From Pseudoxanthomonas sp. J31 (lineage in GTDB: Bacteria > Pseudomonadota > Gammaproteobacteria > Xanthomonadales > Xanthomonadaceae), in assembly GCF_000510725.1 (NCBI RefSeq), contig NZ_AZNZ01000004.1, positions 186,001-250,000 on the forward strand: a stretch of DNA of 64,000 nt, given 5' to 3'. Below are positions 7,564 to 17,129 of the stretch, piece by piece (position 1 is the first letter of the stretch; each line of letters starts with the position of its first letter). The notes beneath the pieces are model-generated. The model saw only the letters and a list, made by a program, of their open reading frames with translations. It was not told the DNA's origin and ran no database searches. A program made the position numbers and the translations under genes.

Positions 7564-8952
7564 GGCCGCGTTGCCTGAGCCGGACCCGACGACCCGGGCA
7601 CCCGGGCCGGCCAGCGCCTCCAGCACCGACTCGCGGCACAGCTTGCCGGTGGCGTTGCGCGGCAGCGCCGGCAGCAGGCGCACCTTGCGCGGCAGGAACA
7701 CCGGGTCGACCGTGGCGCGCAGCGCGGCGACGATGTCCGCCGGCGCCAGGCCGGGGGCCACCGCCAGCGCGGCGATCCGCCCCACCCCGCCCTCGCGCTC
7801 CGGCTCCAGCTGCACCACCACGCCGTCCTCCACGCCCGGCACGGCCAGCAGGCGGCGGGTGAGATCGCCCAGCGAGGCGCGCTTGCCGGCGATTTCCAGC
7901 AGGTCGGCCTGGCGCCCGCACAGGCGGAAGCGGCCATCGGGCATGACCTCGAAGATGTCGGCCAGCACCACCGGCGCCGGCAGGTGCGGTGCGTGCACCA
8001 GGGTGCCGTCCGGCTGCGGCGCCAGGCGCACGCCCGGCAGCGGCGTCCACAGCGGGTCGCGCGCGGTGCGGCGGCGCGCGAACACACAGGTCTCGGTGGA
8101 GCCGAACACCTCGCGCACCTCGGCGCCATAGCGGTCCTCGGCCTCGGCCGCCAGTTCCTGCGGCAGCGGCGCGGTCGCCGAGACGATCCCGGCCAGCGCC
8201 GGCAACGCCACGCCCGAGCGCAGCAGCGCGCGCAGGTGTACCGGGGTGGTCACCAGGATGCGCGGGCCGCAGGCCTGTTCCAGCGCCTCGGCCACGTCCG
8301 CCGGCAGCAGCGGGCGGCCGGCATGCACCGCCGCGCCGCCCAGCAGCGGCAGCAGCACGCTCATCTCCATGCCGTACATGTGTTGCGGCGGCACCGTGGC
8401 CACCACCTGCGGCTGGCGCCCGCCCCACAGGTCGGCCAGTGCCGCCAGGTTCTGCGCGGTGCCGGTGGCGAAGCCGGCCCAGGTCTTGGCATGCGCCTGC
8501 GGGCGGCCGGTGCTGCCGGAGGTGTAGCCGATCGCGGCCAGGTCGCCGCTGCGTACCCGCGGCGTGGCCGCGGCCGCCACCGGCGCGCCGCGCGCGGCCT
8601 CCAGCCCCGGCACGGGGATGCCGTCCTCGCCGCCCAGCCGGTAGGCGCCGCCCTCGGCATGGGCCCGGAGCACCTCGGACAAGATGCGCGGCGCCCCGGA
8701 CGGCGGCAGCAGCGCCACCTGGCCGCGCAGGGCCGCGGCGCAGAAGCCGAGCAGGAAGCGGTAGCGGTCCTCGGCCAGGTGGGCGACATGGCGCGCCTCC
8801 GGCAGGCGCCCGGCCAGGTCGCGGGCCTGGGCGAGGAACTGGCCCAGGGTCACCCCGCCGCGGGCGTCGAACACGAGGACGCGCGCCGGGTCGCCCGCCG
8901 CCAGGGGCAGGTCTTCGACGGCGGGAAGGGCTGGCTGGATGACGGCTGACAT
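7561..8952 (-). CDS. AMP-dependent aryl/acyl ligase (XanA2-like)
   Basis: 463 aa. The adenylate-forming signature is present: P-loop YTSGSTGRPQAHAKTW (about residues 140-155), FGSTETCVFARR (A5), the A7/A8 region DGRFRLCGRQADLLEIAGKR, and the catalytic Lys near the C-terminus in RNATGKLCRE. The N-terminal domain is shorter than in typical CoA ligases. In Xanthomonas, XanA2 is the AMP ligase that, with the ACP XanC, activates 3-hydroxybenzoate, so its proximity to xanB2 supports that role. Two unrelated-looking genes lie between. Equivalence to XanA2 is inferred and not proven. Confidence 0.82.
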   Translation of the reverse strand: MSAVIQPALPAVEDLPLAAGDPARVLVFDARGGVTLGQFLAQARDLAGRLPEARHVAHLAEDRYRFLLGFCAAALRGQVALLPPSGAPRILSEVLRAHAEGGAYRLGGEDGIPVPGLEAARGAPVAAAATPRVRSGDLAAIGYTSGSTGRPQAHAKTWAGFATGTAQNLAALADLWGGRQPQVVATVPPQHMYGMEMSVLLPLLGGAAVHAGRPLLPADVAEALEQACGPRILVTTPVHLRALLRSGVALPALAGIVSATAPLPQELAAEAEDRYGAEVREVFGSTETCVFARRRTARDPLWTPLPGVRLAPQPDGTLVHAPHLPAPVVLADIFEVMPDGRFRLCGRQADLLEIAGKRASLGDLTRRLLAVPGVEDGVVVQLEPEREGGVGRIAALAVAPGLAPADIVAALRATVDPVFLPRKVRLLPALPRNATGKLCRESVLEALAGPGARVVGSGSGNAA

Positions 8953-9120
8953 CGGGCTGGGAGGTTCCTGCGACAGTCCCCGCTGCCGCACAAGACGGTA
9001 CAGGATGGCGGCCGGCCCCGGCGTGGGCAAGCACGGCTGCGGGCGGGCATGACCTTCTGCCGTGGCCGCGGCGGACCGGGCTGGTACCCTGCGGCGCCAG
9101 TCCACCACCCGGTTTCGTCC

Positions 9121-11514
9121 ATGACCCAGCCCTTTCCGCGGGCCGCGCGGCGCCTGCTGCCGCTGCTGCTGGCCGCCCTGCCCCTGGCCGCGTCCGCGCA
9201 GTCCCCGTCCGCCGCCTTCACCCTGGAACAGGCGATGGCCGACCCGGACTGGATCGGCCCGCCGGTGGAGAAGGCCTGGTGGAGCTGGGACGGACGCGAG
9301 GCGCAGCTGCTGCTCAAGCGCGAGGGCAGCACGGTGCGCGACGCCTGGCGCGTGCCGGTGGCCGGCGGTGCCCTGCAGAAGGTCTCCGACGCCGAGCGCG
9401 CCGCGCTCGACGCCCCCGACCCGGTGTACGACCCGCAGCGCCGGCGCATGGCCTTCGTGCGCAACGGCGACGTGTTCGTGCGCGACCTGGCCAGCGGCAA
9501 CCTTCAGCAGCTGACCCGCACCGCCCAGGCCGAGGCGCAGCCACGCTTCGCCGCCGACGGCGGCGTGCTGTGGCGCGCCGGCGACGACTGGTTCCACTGG
9601 CGCGCGGACGGGGTGGTCGCCCAGGTCACCACGCTCAAGGCCGCGCGCGACCCGGCCGCCGCGCCCGCGCCGGACGCCCTGCGCGAACAGCAGCTGCGCA
9701 CCTTGGAAACCCTGCGCCGCGACCGCGAGCGGCGCGAGGCGCAGCGCGCGCAGGAGGAAGCCTGGCGCAAGGCCGACCCGACCCGCGCCGCCGCCCCGGT
9801 CTACCTGGGCGACGACGTGGAGATCGTCGACAGCAGCCTGTCGCCCGACGCCCGCCACCTGCTGGTGGTGGTGAAGAAGAAGGGCGCCGATGCCGGTCGC
9901 GAAGGCAGGATGCCGACCTACGTCACCGAGTCCGGCTACGAGGAGTTCGAGGACGTGCGCACCCGCGTCGGCCGCAACGACCCGGTCCCGCATGCGCTGT
10001 GGCTGGTCGACGCCGCCACCGGCCAGGTGCGCGAGCTGGCGTTCGACGTCCTGCCCGGGATCAAGGACGACCCGCTGGCGGCGCTGCGCAAGACCGCCGG
10101 CAAGGAACCGCTGAAGGGCAACCGCCCGCTGCAGGTCGGCGCCGAGGGTGCGGCGATCCGCTGGAGCGATGACGGCCGCAACGTGGCGGTGATGCTGCGC
10201 GCGGTCGACAACAAGGACCGCTGGATCGCCAGCGTGGACCTGGCCGCCGCGCGCCTGCAGCCACGCCACCGCCTCACCGACCCGGCCTGGATCAACTGGA
10301 ACTTCAACGAGTTCGGCTGGCTGCCGGACAACCAGACCCTGTGGTTCGTGTCCGAGGAAAGCGGCCACGCCCACCTCTACACCCAGTCCGGCAGCGGCAA
10401 GCCGCGCCAGCGCACCTCCGGCCGCTGGGAGGCCTCCTCGCCGGTGCCCACCGCCGACGGCCGCGGCCTGCTGTTCCTGTGCAACCGCGCCTGGCCGGGC
10501 GACTACGAGGTCTGTGCCCTGGACCTGGCCAGCAACGAGGTGCGCGAGGTCACCGCGCTGGACGGCGTGGAGGACTTCGTGCCCTCGCCCGACGGCCGCC
10601 ACCTGCTGGTCCGCTACTCCGGCAGCTGGCTGCCGCCGCAGCTGGCGGTGGCCCCGCTCGACGGCGGCCAGGCGCGGGTGCTGACCGATACCCGCAGCGC
10701 CGCGTTCAAGGCCCGCGCCTGGACCGGCCCGGAGATCGTGCAGGTGCCTTCCCGGCATGGCGCCGGCACGGTGTGGGGCAAGTTCTACGGACCGAAGGAC
10801 TACGAACCGGGCCGCAAGTATCCGGTGGTGATGTTCGTGCACGGCGCCGGCTACCTGCAGAACGTGCACGCGCGCTGGCCCAACTACTTCCGCGAGCAGA
10901 TGTTCCACCACCTGCTGGTCGAGCAGGGCTACGTGGTGCTGGACCTGGACTACCGCGGCAGCGAAGGCTACGGCCGCGACTGGCGCACCGCGATCTACCG
11001 GCAGATGGGCCATCCGGAGCTGGAGGACTACCTGGACGGCCTGGACTGGGTGGTGGCCAACCGCCAGGGCGACCGCGACCACGCCGGCATCTACGGCGGC
11101 AGCTACGGCGGCTTCATGACCTTCATGGCCCTGTTCCGCAGCCCCGGCACGTTCAAGGCCGGCGCCGCGCTGCGCCCGGTGGTGGACTGGACCCAGTACA
11201 ACCACGAGTACACGTCCAACATCCTCAACACCCCGGAGCTGGACCCGGGGGCGTACCGCACCTCCTCGCCGATCGAATACGCCCAAGGCCTGCAGGACCA
11301 CCTGCTGATCGCCCACGGCATGATCGACGACAACGTGTTCTACCGCGACTCGGTGGTGCTGGCGCAGAAGCTGATCGAGCTGCGCAAGGACAACTGGGAG
11401 CTGGCCTCCTACCCGCTGGAGCGGCACGGCTTCGTGCGCCCGGACTCGTGGTTCGACCAGTACCGCCGCATCCACAAGCTGTTCGAACGCACCCTCAAGG
11501 AGCCCGCCCGATGA
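9121..11514 (+). CDS. S9 family peptidase (DPP IV-like prolyl oligopeptidase), exported
   Basis: 797 aa with a signal peptide (RLLPLLLAALPLAASAQS). The N-terminal part (about residues 40-500) is a DPP IV-type beta propeller; the C-terminal part is an alpha/beta hydrolase. Catalytic residues visible are Ser661 in GGSYGGFM, Asp736 in MIDDNVFY and His769 in LERHGF. It probably trims peptides in the periplasm. The stop overlaps the next start (ATGA), so the Nudix gene is translationally coupled. An upstream in-frame start at 9049 would precede the signal peptide and is rejected. Confidence 0.92.
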   Translation: MTQPFPRAARRLLPLLLAALPLAASAQSPSAAFTLEQAMADPDWIGPPVEKAWWSWDGREAQLLLKREGSTVRDAWRVPVAGGALQKVSDAERAALDAPDPVYDPQRRRMAFVRNGDVFVRDLASGNLQQLTRTAQAEAQPRFAADGGVLWRAGDDWFHWRADGVVAQVTTLKAARDPAAAPAPDALREQQLRTLETLRRDRERREAQRAQEEAWRKADPTRAAAPVYLGDDVEIVDSSLSPDARHLLVVVKKKGADAGREGRMPTYVTESGYEEFEDVRTRVGRNDPVPHALWLVDAATGQVRELAFDVLPGIKDDPLAALRKTAGKEPLKGNRPLQVGAEGAAIRWSDDGRNVAVMLRAVDNKDRWIASVDLAAARLQPRHRLTDPAWINWNFNEFGWLPDNQTLWFVSEESGHAHLYTQSGSGKPRQRTSGRWEASSPVPTADGRGLLFLCNRAWPGDYEVCALDLASNEVREVTALDGVEDFVPSPDGRHLLVRYSGSWLPPQLAVAPLDGGQARVLTDTRSAAFKARAWTGPEIVQVPSRHGAGTVWGKFYGPKDYEPGRKYPVVMFVHGAGYLQNVHARWPNYFREQMFHHLLVEQGYVVLDLDYRGSEGYGRDWRTAIYRQMGHPELEDYLDGLDWVVANRQGDRDHAGIYGGSYGGFMTFMALFRSPGTFKAGAALRPVVDWTQYNHEYTSNILNTPELDPGAYRTSSPIEYAQGLQDHLLIAHGMIDDNVFYRDSVVLAQKLIELRKDNWELASYPLERHGFVRPDSWFDQYRRIHKLFERTLKEPAR

Positions 11515-11939
11515 ACATCCCCGTCGAACCGATCCGCACCGTGGCCGCGGTGATCCGCGACCCGGCCGGGCGCGTGCTGCTGGTGCGCAAGCATGGCTCG
11601 GATACCTTCATCCAGCCCGGCGGCAAGCGCGAGCCGGGCGAGGACACCCTGCAGACCCTGGCCCGCGAGCTGGACGAGGAACTGGGCGTGGCCATGCGCG
11701 CCGATGGCGCCGTCCGCCTGGGCGAGTTCGAGGCCGACGCGGTCAACGAGCCGGGGCGCCGGGTCCGCACCGAGGCCTACGTGGTCCAGGTCGAGGGCCA
11801 GCCGCAGGTGCGCGCCGAGATCGCGGAACTGGCCTGGGTGGACCCGCGCCTGCCGTTCCCGGTGAAGGTGGCCCCGCTCAGCGCCGGCCACGTGCTCCCC
11901 GCCCTGGACCGGGCGCTGGCATCCGGCGCGCTGGGCTGA
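11511..11939 (+). CDS. Nudix hydrolase
   Basis: 142 aa. It has a complete Nudix box, GX5EX7REUXEEXGU, from GGKREPGEDT to ARELDEELGV (about residues 38-61). The Glu residues bind the divalent metal that hydrolyses a nucleoside diphosphate linked to another moiety. The ATG overlaps the TGA of the S9 peptidase by 4 nt. The coupling of a cytosolic Nudix enzyme to an exported peptidase has no obvious functional logic. Substrate cannot be told from sequence. Confidence 0.9.
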   Translation: MNIPVEPIRTVAAVIRDPAGRVLLVRKHGSDTFIQPGGKREPGEDTLQTLARELDEELGVAMRADGAVRLGEFEADAVNEPGRRVRTEAYVVQVEGQPQVRAEIAELAWVDPRLPFPVKVAPLSAGHVLPALDRALASGALG

Positions 11940-11996
11940 GCCCCTGCGCCGGACGGCTTTCGGCACAATGCAGCGGTCGACCCGGGGAACGGATCC

Positions 11997-12566
11997 ATGA
12001 ACGCACCGCCGCCCTTGCCGCGCAACGGCTTCGTCAGCGTGCTGGCCCGCATCTCGATGCTGCTGGCGGCGCTGGCGGTGCTCGGCTCGCTGGCACAGGC
12101 GGCGCTGGCCCTGGCGGTGGGCGACGCCACCGTGGCCCGGATCGCCAGCCACGCCGCCGTGCCCCCGGCGGTGGCCTGGATGCTGGAGCAGCGGCGCCTG
12201 CTGTCGCTGCTGGGGCTGCTGCTGTCGGGCCTGTTCCTGGTCTCGTCCTGGGGCCTGCTGCGGCGCCGGGACTGGGCACGCTGGACCTTCATCGCCTTCC
12301 TGCTGGCCACCGCCCTGCTCAACTTCGCCTCGCTGGCGCTGGTCGGCCAGTTCTTCGACGGCATGGTCGGGATGTTCCCGCAGGAGTTCCTGGACAGCCG
12401 CGAGGGCCGCGAATTCATGGCCCAGATGCAGGCCAACCGGATCGTCTCGCTGGTCACCGCGACGGCCACCGCGCTGGCCTTCGCCGGCCTGCATGGCTGG
12501 CTGGCCTGGAAGCTTTGCACCCCGCAGGTGCGGGCCGAATTCCACCGCGACCCGGCAAGCCCTTGA
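11997..12566 (+). CDS. Hypothetical four-helix membrane protein
   Basis: 189 aa with about four membrane segments: near residues 15-40, 68-87 (LLSLLGLLLSGLFLVSSWGL), 96-117 and 150-172. A cytoplasmic RRRDWARWTF stretch lies between helices 2 and 3. I do not recognise a named family beyond small integral membrane proteins with an RxDWAR motif. A CACAAT -10-like box is about 30 bp upstream of the ATG. It lies between the Nudix gene and hemF, with no overlap to either. Confidence 0.65.
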   Translation: MNAPPPLPRNGFVSVLARISMLLAALAVLGSLAQAALALAVGDATVARIASHAAVPPAVAWMLEQRRLLSLLGLLLSGLFLVSSWGLLRRRDWARWTFIAFLLATALLNFASLALVGQFFDGMVGMFPQEFLDSREGREFMAQMQANRIVSLVTATATALAFAGLHGWLAWKLCTPQVRAEFHRDPASP

Positions 12567-12597
12567 TCCCGATCAAGGGCAGGCCCGGGTCGCCCAC

Positions 12598-13542
<945 letters not shown>

Positions 13543-13669
13543 CACACCAGGGGATAGCGGCTGCGGCCGCCTGGGAGCTTCCGGCGTTACCGGGGACAGG
13601 GGCATGGGGGATGCCCGCCGCGCCAGGCGCGGCGACGTCCCGGCAGGGGCGCGCACGAGCGGACGCCGG
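13543..13669. other. hemF 3' flank without a gene
   Basis: No credible ORF. It holds one GC-rich stem-loop (CGCCGCGC / GCGCGGCG, 13616-13634) that lacks a following T-tract, so it may slow or end hemF transcription only weakly. The rest of the hemF-polA interval is occupied by the sX13-like RNA. Confidence 0.5.
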
Positions 13670-13797
13670 AAACAAGAAGCCCCGCCAACCAGGGGGAGGT
13701 TGGCGGGGCCGGGGAACGACGGCTTGGGGAGGAGCCCCCGTTCCAGTAGATCTACTCCAGGGGAAGGGAGAGATCCGCGACAGGCGTTGCACCTGTC
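13670..13797 (-). ncRNA. sX13-like small RNA with C-rich loops, downstream of polA
   Basis: On the minus strand four consecutive stem-loops fill this interval. A 6-bp stem lies at 13779-13797. The second (13749-13775) has loop CUUCCCCU, the third (13714-13743) loop CCUCCCCA, and the fourth is a 12-bp terminator stem (13679-13709) with loop UCCCCCU followed by UUCUUGUUU. Three exposed C4-C5 loops are the hallmark of sX13, a trans-acting sRNA of Xanthomonas that pairs with G-rich mRNA motifs. As I recall, sX13 also lies next to polA. The -10-like CATAAC at 13802-13807 would start the RNA near 13795. Ends are predicted from structure. Confidence 0.8.
13679..13709 (-). terminator. Intrinsic terminator of the sX13-like RNA
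   Basis: GCCCCGCCAACC pairs with GGTTGGCGGGGC across a 7-nt loop, followed on the minus strand by TTCTTGTTT. It is oriented for minus-strand transcripts and could also end polA read-through. In the plus direction the hairpin is followed by G-rich sequence and would terminate poorly. Confidence 0.75.
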
Positions 13798-13801
13798 GAG
13801 G

Positions 13802-13807
13802 GTTATG
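13802..13807 (-). promoter_or_regulatory. Possible -10 box of the sX13-like RNA
   Basis: Minus-strand CATAAC, positioned about 7 nt before the first stem-loop. No convincing -35 hexamer is seen at the right spacing, so the promoter is tentative. Confidence 0.35.
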
Positions 13808-13941
13808 AAAGCACGGGGGACATTGATGTTTCGTGAAGAAAATTCTGGAAAACCGGTCCCGTTTAGGCCGGATTCAGTAGCGCGAAGCGGTTTCTGACTG
13901 AAGCATACAGATTCGGGTGAAACCCTCGTGAAACCGGGCGT

Positions 13942-16722
13942 TCAGTGCGCCTCGTCCCAGTTGTCGCCCACGCCCACGTCCACCACCAGCGGCACGCTCA
14001 GTTGCGCCGCCGCCGACATCCGTTCCCGCACCCGTTCCACCAGCTCCGGCACGAACGCCTCGTCGGCCTCGAACACCAGTTCGTCGTGGACCTGCAGCAG
14101 CATGCGCGCGCGGTCGGCGTGCGGCGCCAGCCACGCGTCCACCGCGATCATCGCGCGCTTGATGATGTCCGCCGCCGTGCCCTGCATCGGCGCGTTGATC
14201 GCCGCGCGCTCGGCGCCGGCGCGCTGGGCCGCGTTGCGCGCGTTGATGTACTCCAGGTGCAGGCGGCGGCCGAACACGGTCTCGACGAAGCCGCGCTCGC
14301 GCGCCTGCTCGCGGGTGCGCTCCATGTAGTCGCGCACGCCCGGGTAGCGGCTGAAGTACAGGGCAATGTAGTCCTGCGCCTGGCCGCGGTCGATGCCCAG
14401 CTGGCGCGCCAGGCCGAACGCACCCATGCCGTACATCAGGCCGAAGTTGATCGCCTTGGCGGCTCGGCGCTCGTTGACCGTCACCTCCTCCAGCGGCCGC
14501 CCGAACACCTCCGCCGCGGTGGCGCGGTGGATGTCGGCGCCGGAGGCGAAGGCGCGCAGCAGGCCCGGGTCCTGCGACAGATGGGCCATGATCCGCAGCT
14601 CGATCTGCGAGTAGTCGCAGGCCACCAGCTTGCGCCCGGGCGGGGCGACGAAGGCACGGCGGATGCGGCGGCCGTCGTCGGTGCGGATCGGGATGTTCTG
14701 CAGGTTCGGATCGGACGAGGACAGCCGGCCGGTGGCCGCGCCGGCCTGGTGGTAGCTGGTGTGCACCCGGCCGGTCTCCGGGTTGACCATCTCCGGCAGC
14801 TTGTCGGTGTAGGTGCTGCGCAGCTTGGCCAGGCCGCGGTACTCGAGGATGATCCGCGGCAGCTCGTGCAGGTCGGCGATCGCCTCCAGCGCCTCTTCGT
14901 TGGTCGAGGGCTGGCCCTTGGGCGTCTTCACCAGCGCCGGCAGCTTCAGCTCGTCGAACAGCAGCGCGCACAGCTGCTTGGGCGAGTCCAGGTTGAAGCT
15001 GCGCCCGGCCAGTGCGGTGGCGCGCTCCTGCGCCTCCAGCATCCGCCGCGACAGGTCCGCGCTCTGCCGGCGCAGCTCCTCCATGTCCACCAGCACGCCG
15101 TTGGCCTCGATCCGCTCCAGCACCTGCACCAGCGGCATCTCGATGTCGCGGTACACGGCCTGCAGCTGCGGCTCGCCCTGCAGGCGCGCCGACAGCACCC
15201 GGTGCAGGCGCAGGGTGATGTCGGCGTCCTCGGCGGCGTAGCGGGTGGCGTCCTCCAGCGCGCACTGCGAGAACGGGATCTGCTTGGCGCCCTTGCCGCA
15301 GATGTCCTCGTACTTGACCGTGGTGTAGCCGAGGTGGCGCAGGGCCAGGCTGTCCATGTCATGGCGGGCGTTGCCGGAATCGAGCACGAAGCTCTCCAGC
15401 AGGGTGTCGTCGGCGTAGCCGGCCACCGGCACGCCGTGCCGGCGCAGCACGTGCAGGTCGTACTTGCCGTGCTGGCCCAGCTTGCGCACCGCCGGGTCGG
15501 CCAGCAGCGGGCGCAGCAGGTCCAGGGCCTGGCCACGCTCCAGCTGCGCCGGCGCGCCGGGATAGTCGTGGCCCAGCGGCAGGTACGCGGCGCGGCCGGG
15601 TTCGGCGGCGAAGCTCAGGCCGACCAGGCGCGCGCGCATCGGGTCGAGGCTGTCGGTCTCCGTGTCCAGGGCGAAGCTGCCGGCGGCGCGCAGGGCCGCG
15701 ATCCAGGCCTGCAGCTGCTCGACCGTGGTGATGGTCTCGTACTGGCCGGGCGCGGCCAGGGCCGGGTCCAGGCCCTCCGGGGCGGCGGCCGCGGCGGTGG
15801 CGAAACCGGTGCCGCGGGCGCGGCCGGGCTCCTTCTCGGCCACGTTGCCGGTGGCCGCGCCGCCTTCCAGCTCGCGCAGGGCCTGGTTGAAGCCGTAGCG
15901 GGCGTACAGCGCGCGCAGGGTGTCCACGTCCGGCTGGCGCAGCACCAGCGCCTCCGGACCCTGGGCCAGGGCCACGTCGGTGCGGATGGTCACCAGCTCG
16001 CGGTTGAGCGGCAGGCGGTCCAGGGCCGCGCGCAGGTTGTCGCCGATCTTGCCCTTGATCGAGGGCGCGGCGGCGATCACCCCGTCCAGCGAGCCGTACT
16101 CGGCCAGCCACTTGGCCGCGGTCTTGGGGCCGCACTTCTCCACCCCGGGGACGTTGTCGATGGTGTCGCCCATCAGCGCCAGCAGGTCGACGATGCGCCC
16201 GGCCGGCACCCCGAACTTCTCCATCACCGCCGCGTCCGAATCCATGCGGCTTCCGGTCATGGTGTTGACCAGGGCGATCGAACCGGCGCCCCTGCCGGGC
16301 TCGCGCACCAGCTGGGCGAAGTCCTTGTCGCCGGTGGAGATGGTCACCTCCATGCCGGCGTCGGCGCCGCGGGTGGCCAGGGTGCCGATCACGTCGTCGG
16401 CCTCCACCCCTTCCACCCGCAGGATGTCGATGCCCAGCGCCTGGACGATGTCGCACATCGGCTGCACCTGGGCGCGCAGCTCCTCGGGCATCGGCGGGCG
16501 GTTGGCCTTGTACTGCGGGTACAGCTCGTCGCGGAAGGTCTTGCCCGGGGCGTCGACCACGAAGGCGACGTAGTCGGGCTTCTCCTTGAGCGTGGCCCGC
16601 AGCATGTTGACCACGCCGAACAGCGCGCCGGTGGGCTCGCCGGCGGCGTTGGTCAGCGGCGGCAGCGCGTGGAAGGCGCGGTAGAGGTAGCTGGAGCCGT
16701 CGATCAGGATGAGCCGTTTCAT
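13942..16722 (-). CDS. polA: DNA polymerase I
   Basis: 926 aa, full length. The N-terminal third is the 5'-3' nuclease (LILIDGSSYLYRAFHALPPL, GDKDFAQLV). The middle is a 3'-5' exonuclease that keeps its catalytic DxE (FALDTETDSLDPMRARLVG), so proofreading should be intact. The polymerase has motif A DYSQIELRIMAHLSQD, motif B RRAAKAINFGLMYGMG and motif C QVHDELVFE. It works in repair and in replacing Okazaki-fragment primers. The gene is preceded by a TAGAAT box 6 nt from the ATG. Its 3' side holds the sX13-like RNA, as Spot 42 lies near polA in E. coli. Confidence 0.98.
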   Translation of the reverse strand: MKRLILIDGSSYLYRAFHALPPLTNAAGEPTGALFGVVNMLRATLKEKPDYVAFVVDAPGKTFRDELYPQYKANRPPMPEELRAQVQPMCDIVQALGIDILRVEGVEADDVIGTLATRGADAGMEVTISTGDKDFAQLVREPGRGAGSIALVNTMTGSRMDSDAAVMEKFGVPAGRIVDLLALMGDTIDNVPGVEKCGPKTAAKWLAEYGSLDGVIAAAPSIKGKIGDNLRAALDRLPLNRELVTIRTDVALAQGPEALVLRQPDVDTLRALYARYGFNQALRELEGGAATGNVAEKEPGRARGTGFATAAAAAPEGLDPALAAPGQYETITTVEQLQAWIAALRAAGSFALDTETDSLDPMRARLVGLSFAAEPGRAAYLPLGHDYPGAPAQLERGQALDLLRPLLADPAVRKLGQHGKYDLHVLRRHGVPVAGYADDTLLESFVLDSGNARHDMDSLALRHLGYTTVKYEDICGKGAKQIPFSQCALEDATRYAAEDADITLRLHRVLSARLQGEPQLQAVYRDIEMPLVQVLERIEANGVLVDMEELRRQSADLSRRMLEAQERATALAGRSFNLDSPKQLCALLFDELKLPALVKTPKGQPSTNEEALEAIADLHELPRIILEYRGLAKLRSTYTDKLPEMVNPETGRVHTSYHQAGAATGRLSSSDPNLQNIPIRTDDGRRIRRAFVAPPGRKLVACDYSQIELRIMAHLSQDPGLLRAFASGADIHRATAAEVFGRPLEEVTVNERRAAKAINFGLMYGMGAFGLARQLGIDRGQAQDYIALYFSRYPGVRDYMERTREQARERGFVETVFGRRLHLEYINARNAAQRAGAERAAINAPMQGTAADIIKRAMIAVDAWLAPHADRARMLLQVHDELVFEADEAFVPELVERVRERMSAAAQLSVPLVVDVGVGDNWDEAH

Positions 16723-16728
16723 CGGGGC

Positions 16729-16734
16729 ATTCTA
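16729..16734 (-). promoter_or_regulatory. -10 box of polA, probably leaderless
   Basis: Minus-strand TAGAAT followed by 6 nt and the polA ATG at 16722. It has the same geometry as hemF and uvrD. Confidence 0.55.
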
Positions 16735-16820
16735 GCGGCCCGTGCCGGTACCGGCCGGGAACGGCGCGGCGCGCGCGCCCGGCTGGCGCATAATGGCCGC
16801 GTCCACACGGAGAACCCGCG

Positions 16821-17117
16821 ATGCGCACGCCGATCCTGACCGCCGCCACGCTGGCCAGCCTCCTGCTCGCTGGCTGCGCCACCACCGCCACCGCCGACGC
16901 GCCGGTGGACGTCAGCGGGGCCGAGGTCGCCAGCCGGGTGCTGGAGAATGGCGACCGGGTGGACGAGTACCGCGTGGCCGGCCAGCTGCGCATGGTCCGC
17001 ATCACCCCGGTGCGCGGCCCGGCGTACTACCTGTACGACCGCGATGGCGACGGCACCCTGGACCGCGACGACGCCGAGGACCTGCCGCAGGTCTACTGGA
17101 AGCTGTTCTCCTGGTGA
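16821..17117 (+). CDS. Small lipoprotein, DUF2782-like
   Basis: 98 aa with a lipoprotein signal peptide and lipobox (SLLLAGCATT). The mature part has the pattern RVLENGDRVDEYRVAGQLRMVRI, then PAYYLYDRDGDGTLDRDD, matching my recollection of DUF2782 proteins encoded beside polA in gamma-proteobacteria. The DRDGDGTLDRDD stretch resembles a calcium-binding loop. Role unknown. A CATAAT box lies about 25 nt upstream of the ATG, with a CGGAG ribosome-binding site. Confidence 0.8.
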   Translation: MRTPILTAATLASLLLAGCATTATADAPVDVSGAEVASRVLENGDRVDEYRVAGQLRMVRITPVRGPAYYLYDRDGDGTLDRDDAEDLPQVYWKLFSW

Positions 17118-17129
17118 GCCGCGCCGGGC

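Noticed and set aside
7561-11475. A minus-strand open frame of about 1300 codons covering the S9 peptidase and the ligase
   Set aside because: Only the part from 8952 down to 7561 is the AMP ligase. The rest is low-complexity Gln/Ala/Arg sequence opposite a clear S9 peptidase gene, an artefact of high GC.
13745-13756. Perfect palindrome AGTAGATCTACT as a possible operator
   Set aside because: It lies inside the sX13-like RNA and overlaps the stem of its second hairpin, so RNA structure explains it better.
13945-16839. Plus-strand open frame of 964 codons opposite polA
   Set aside because: It is His/Gln/Val-rich antisense sequence; polA on the other strand has every catalytic motif.
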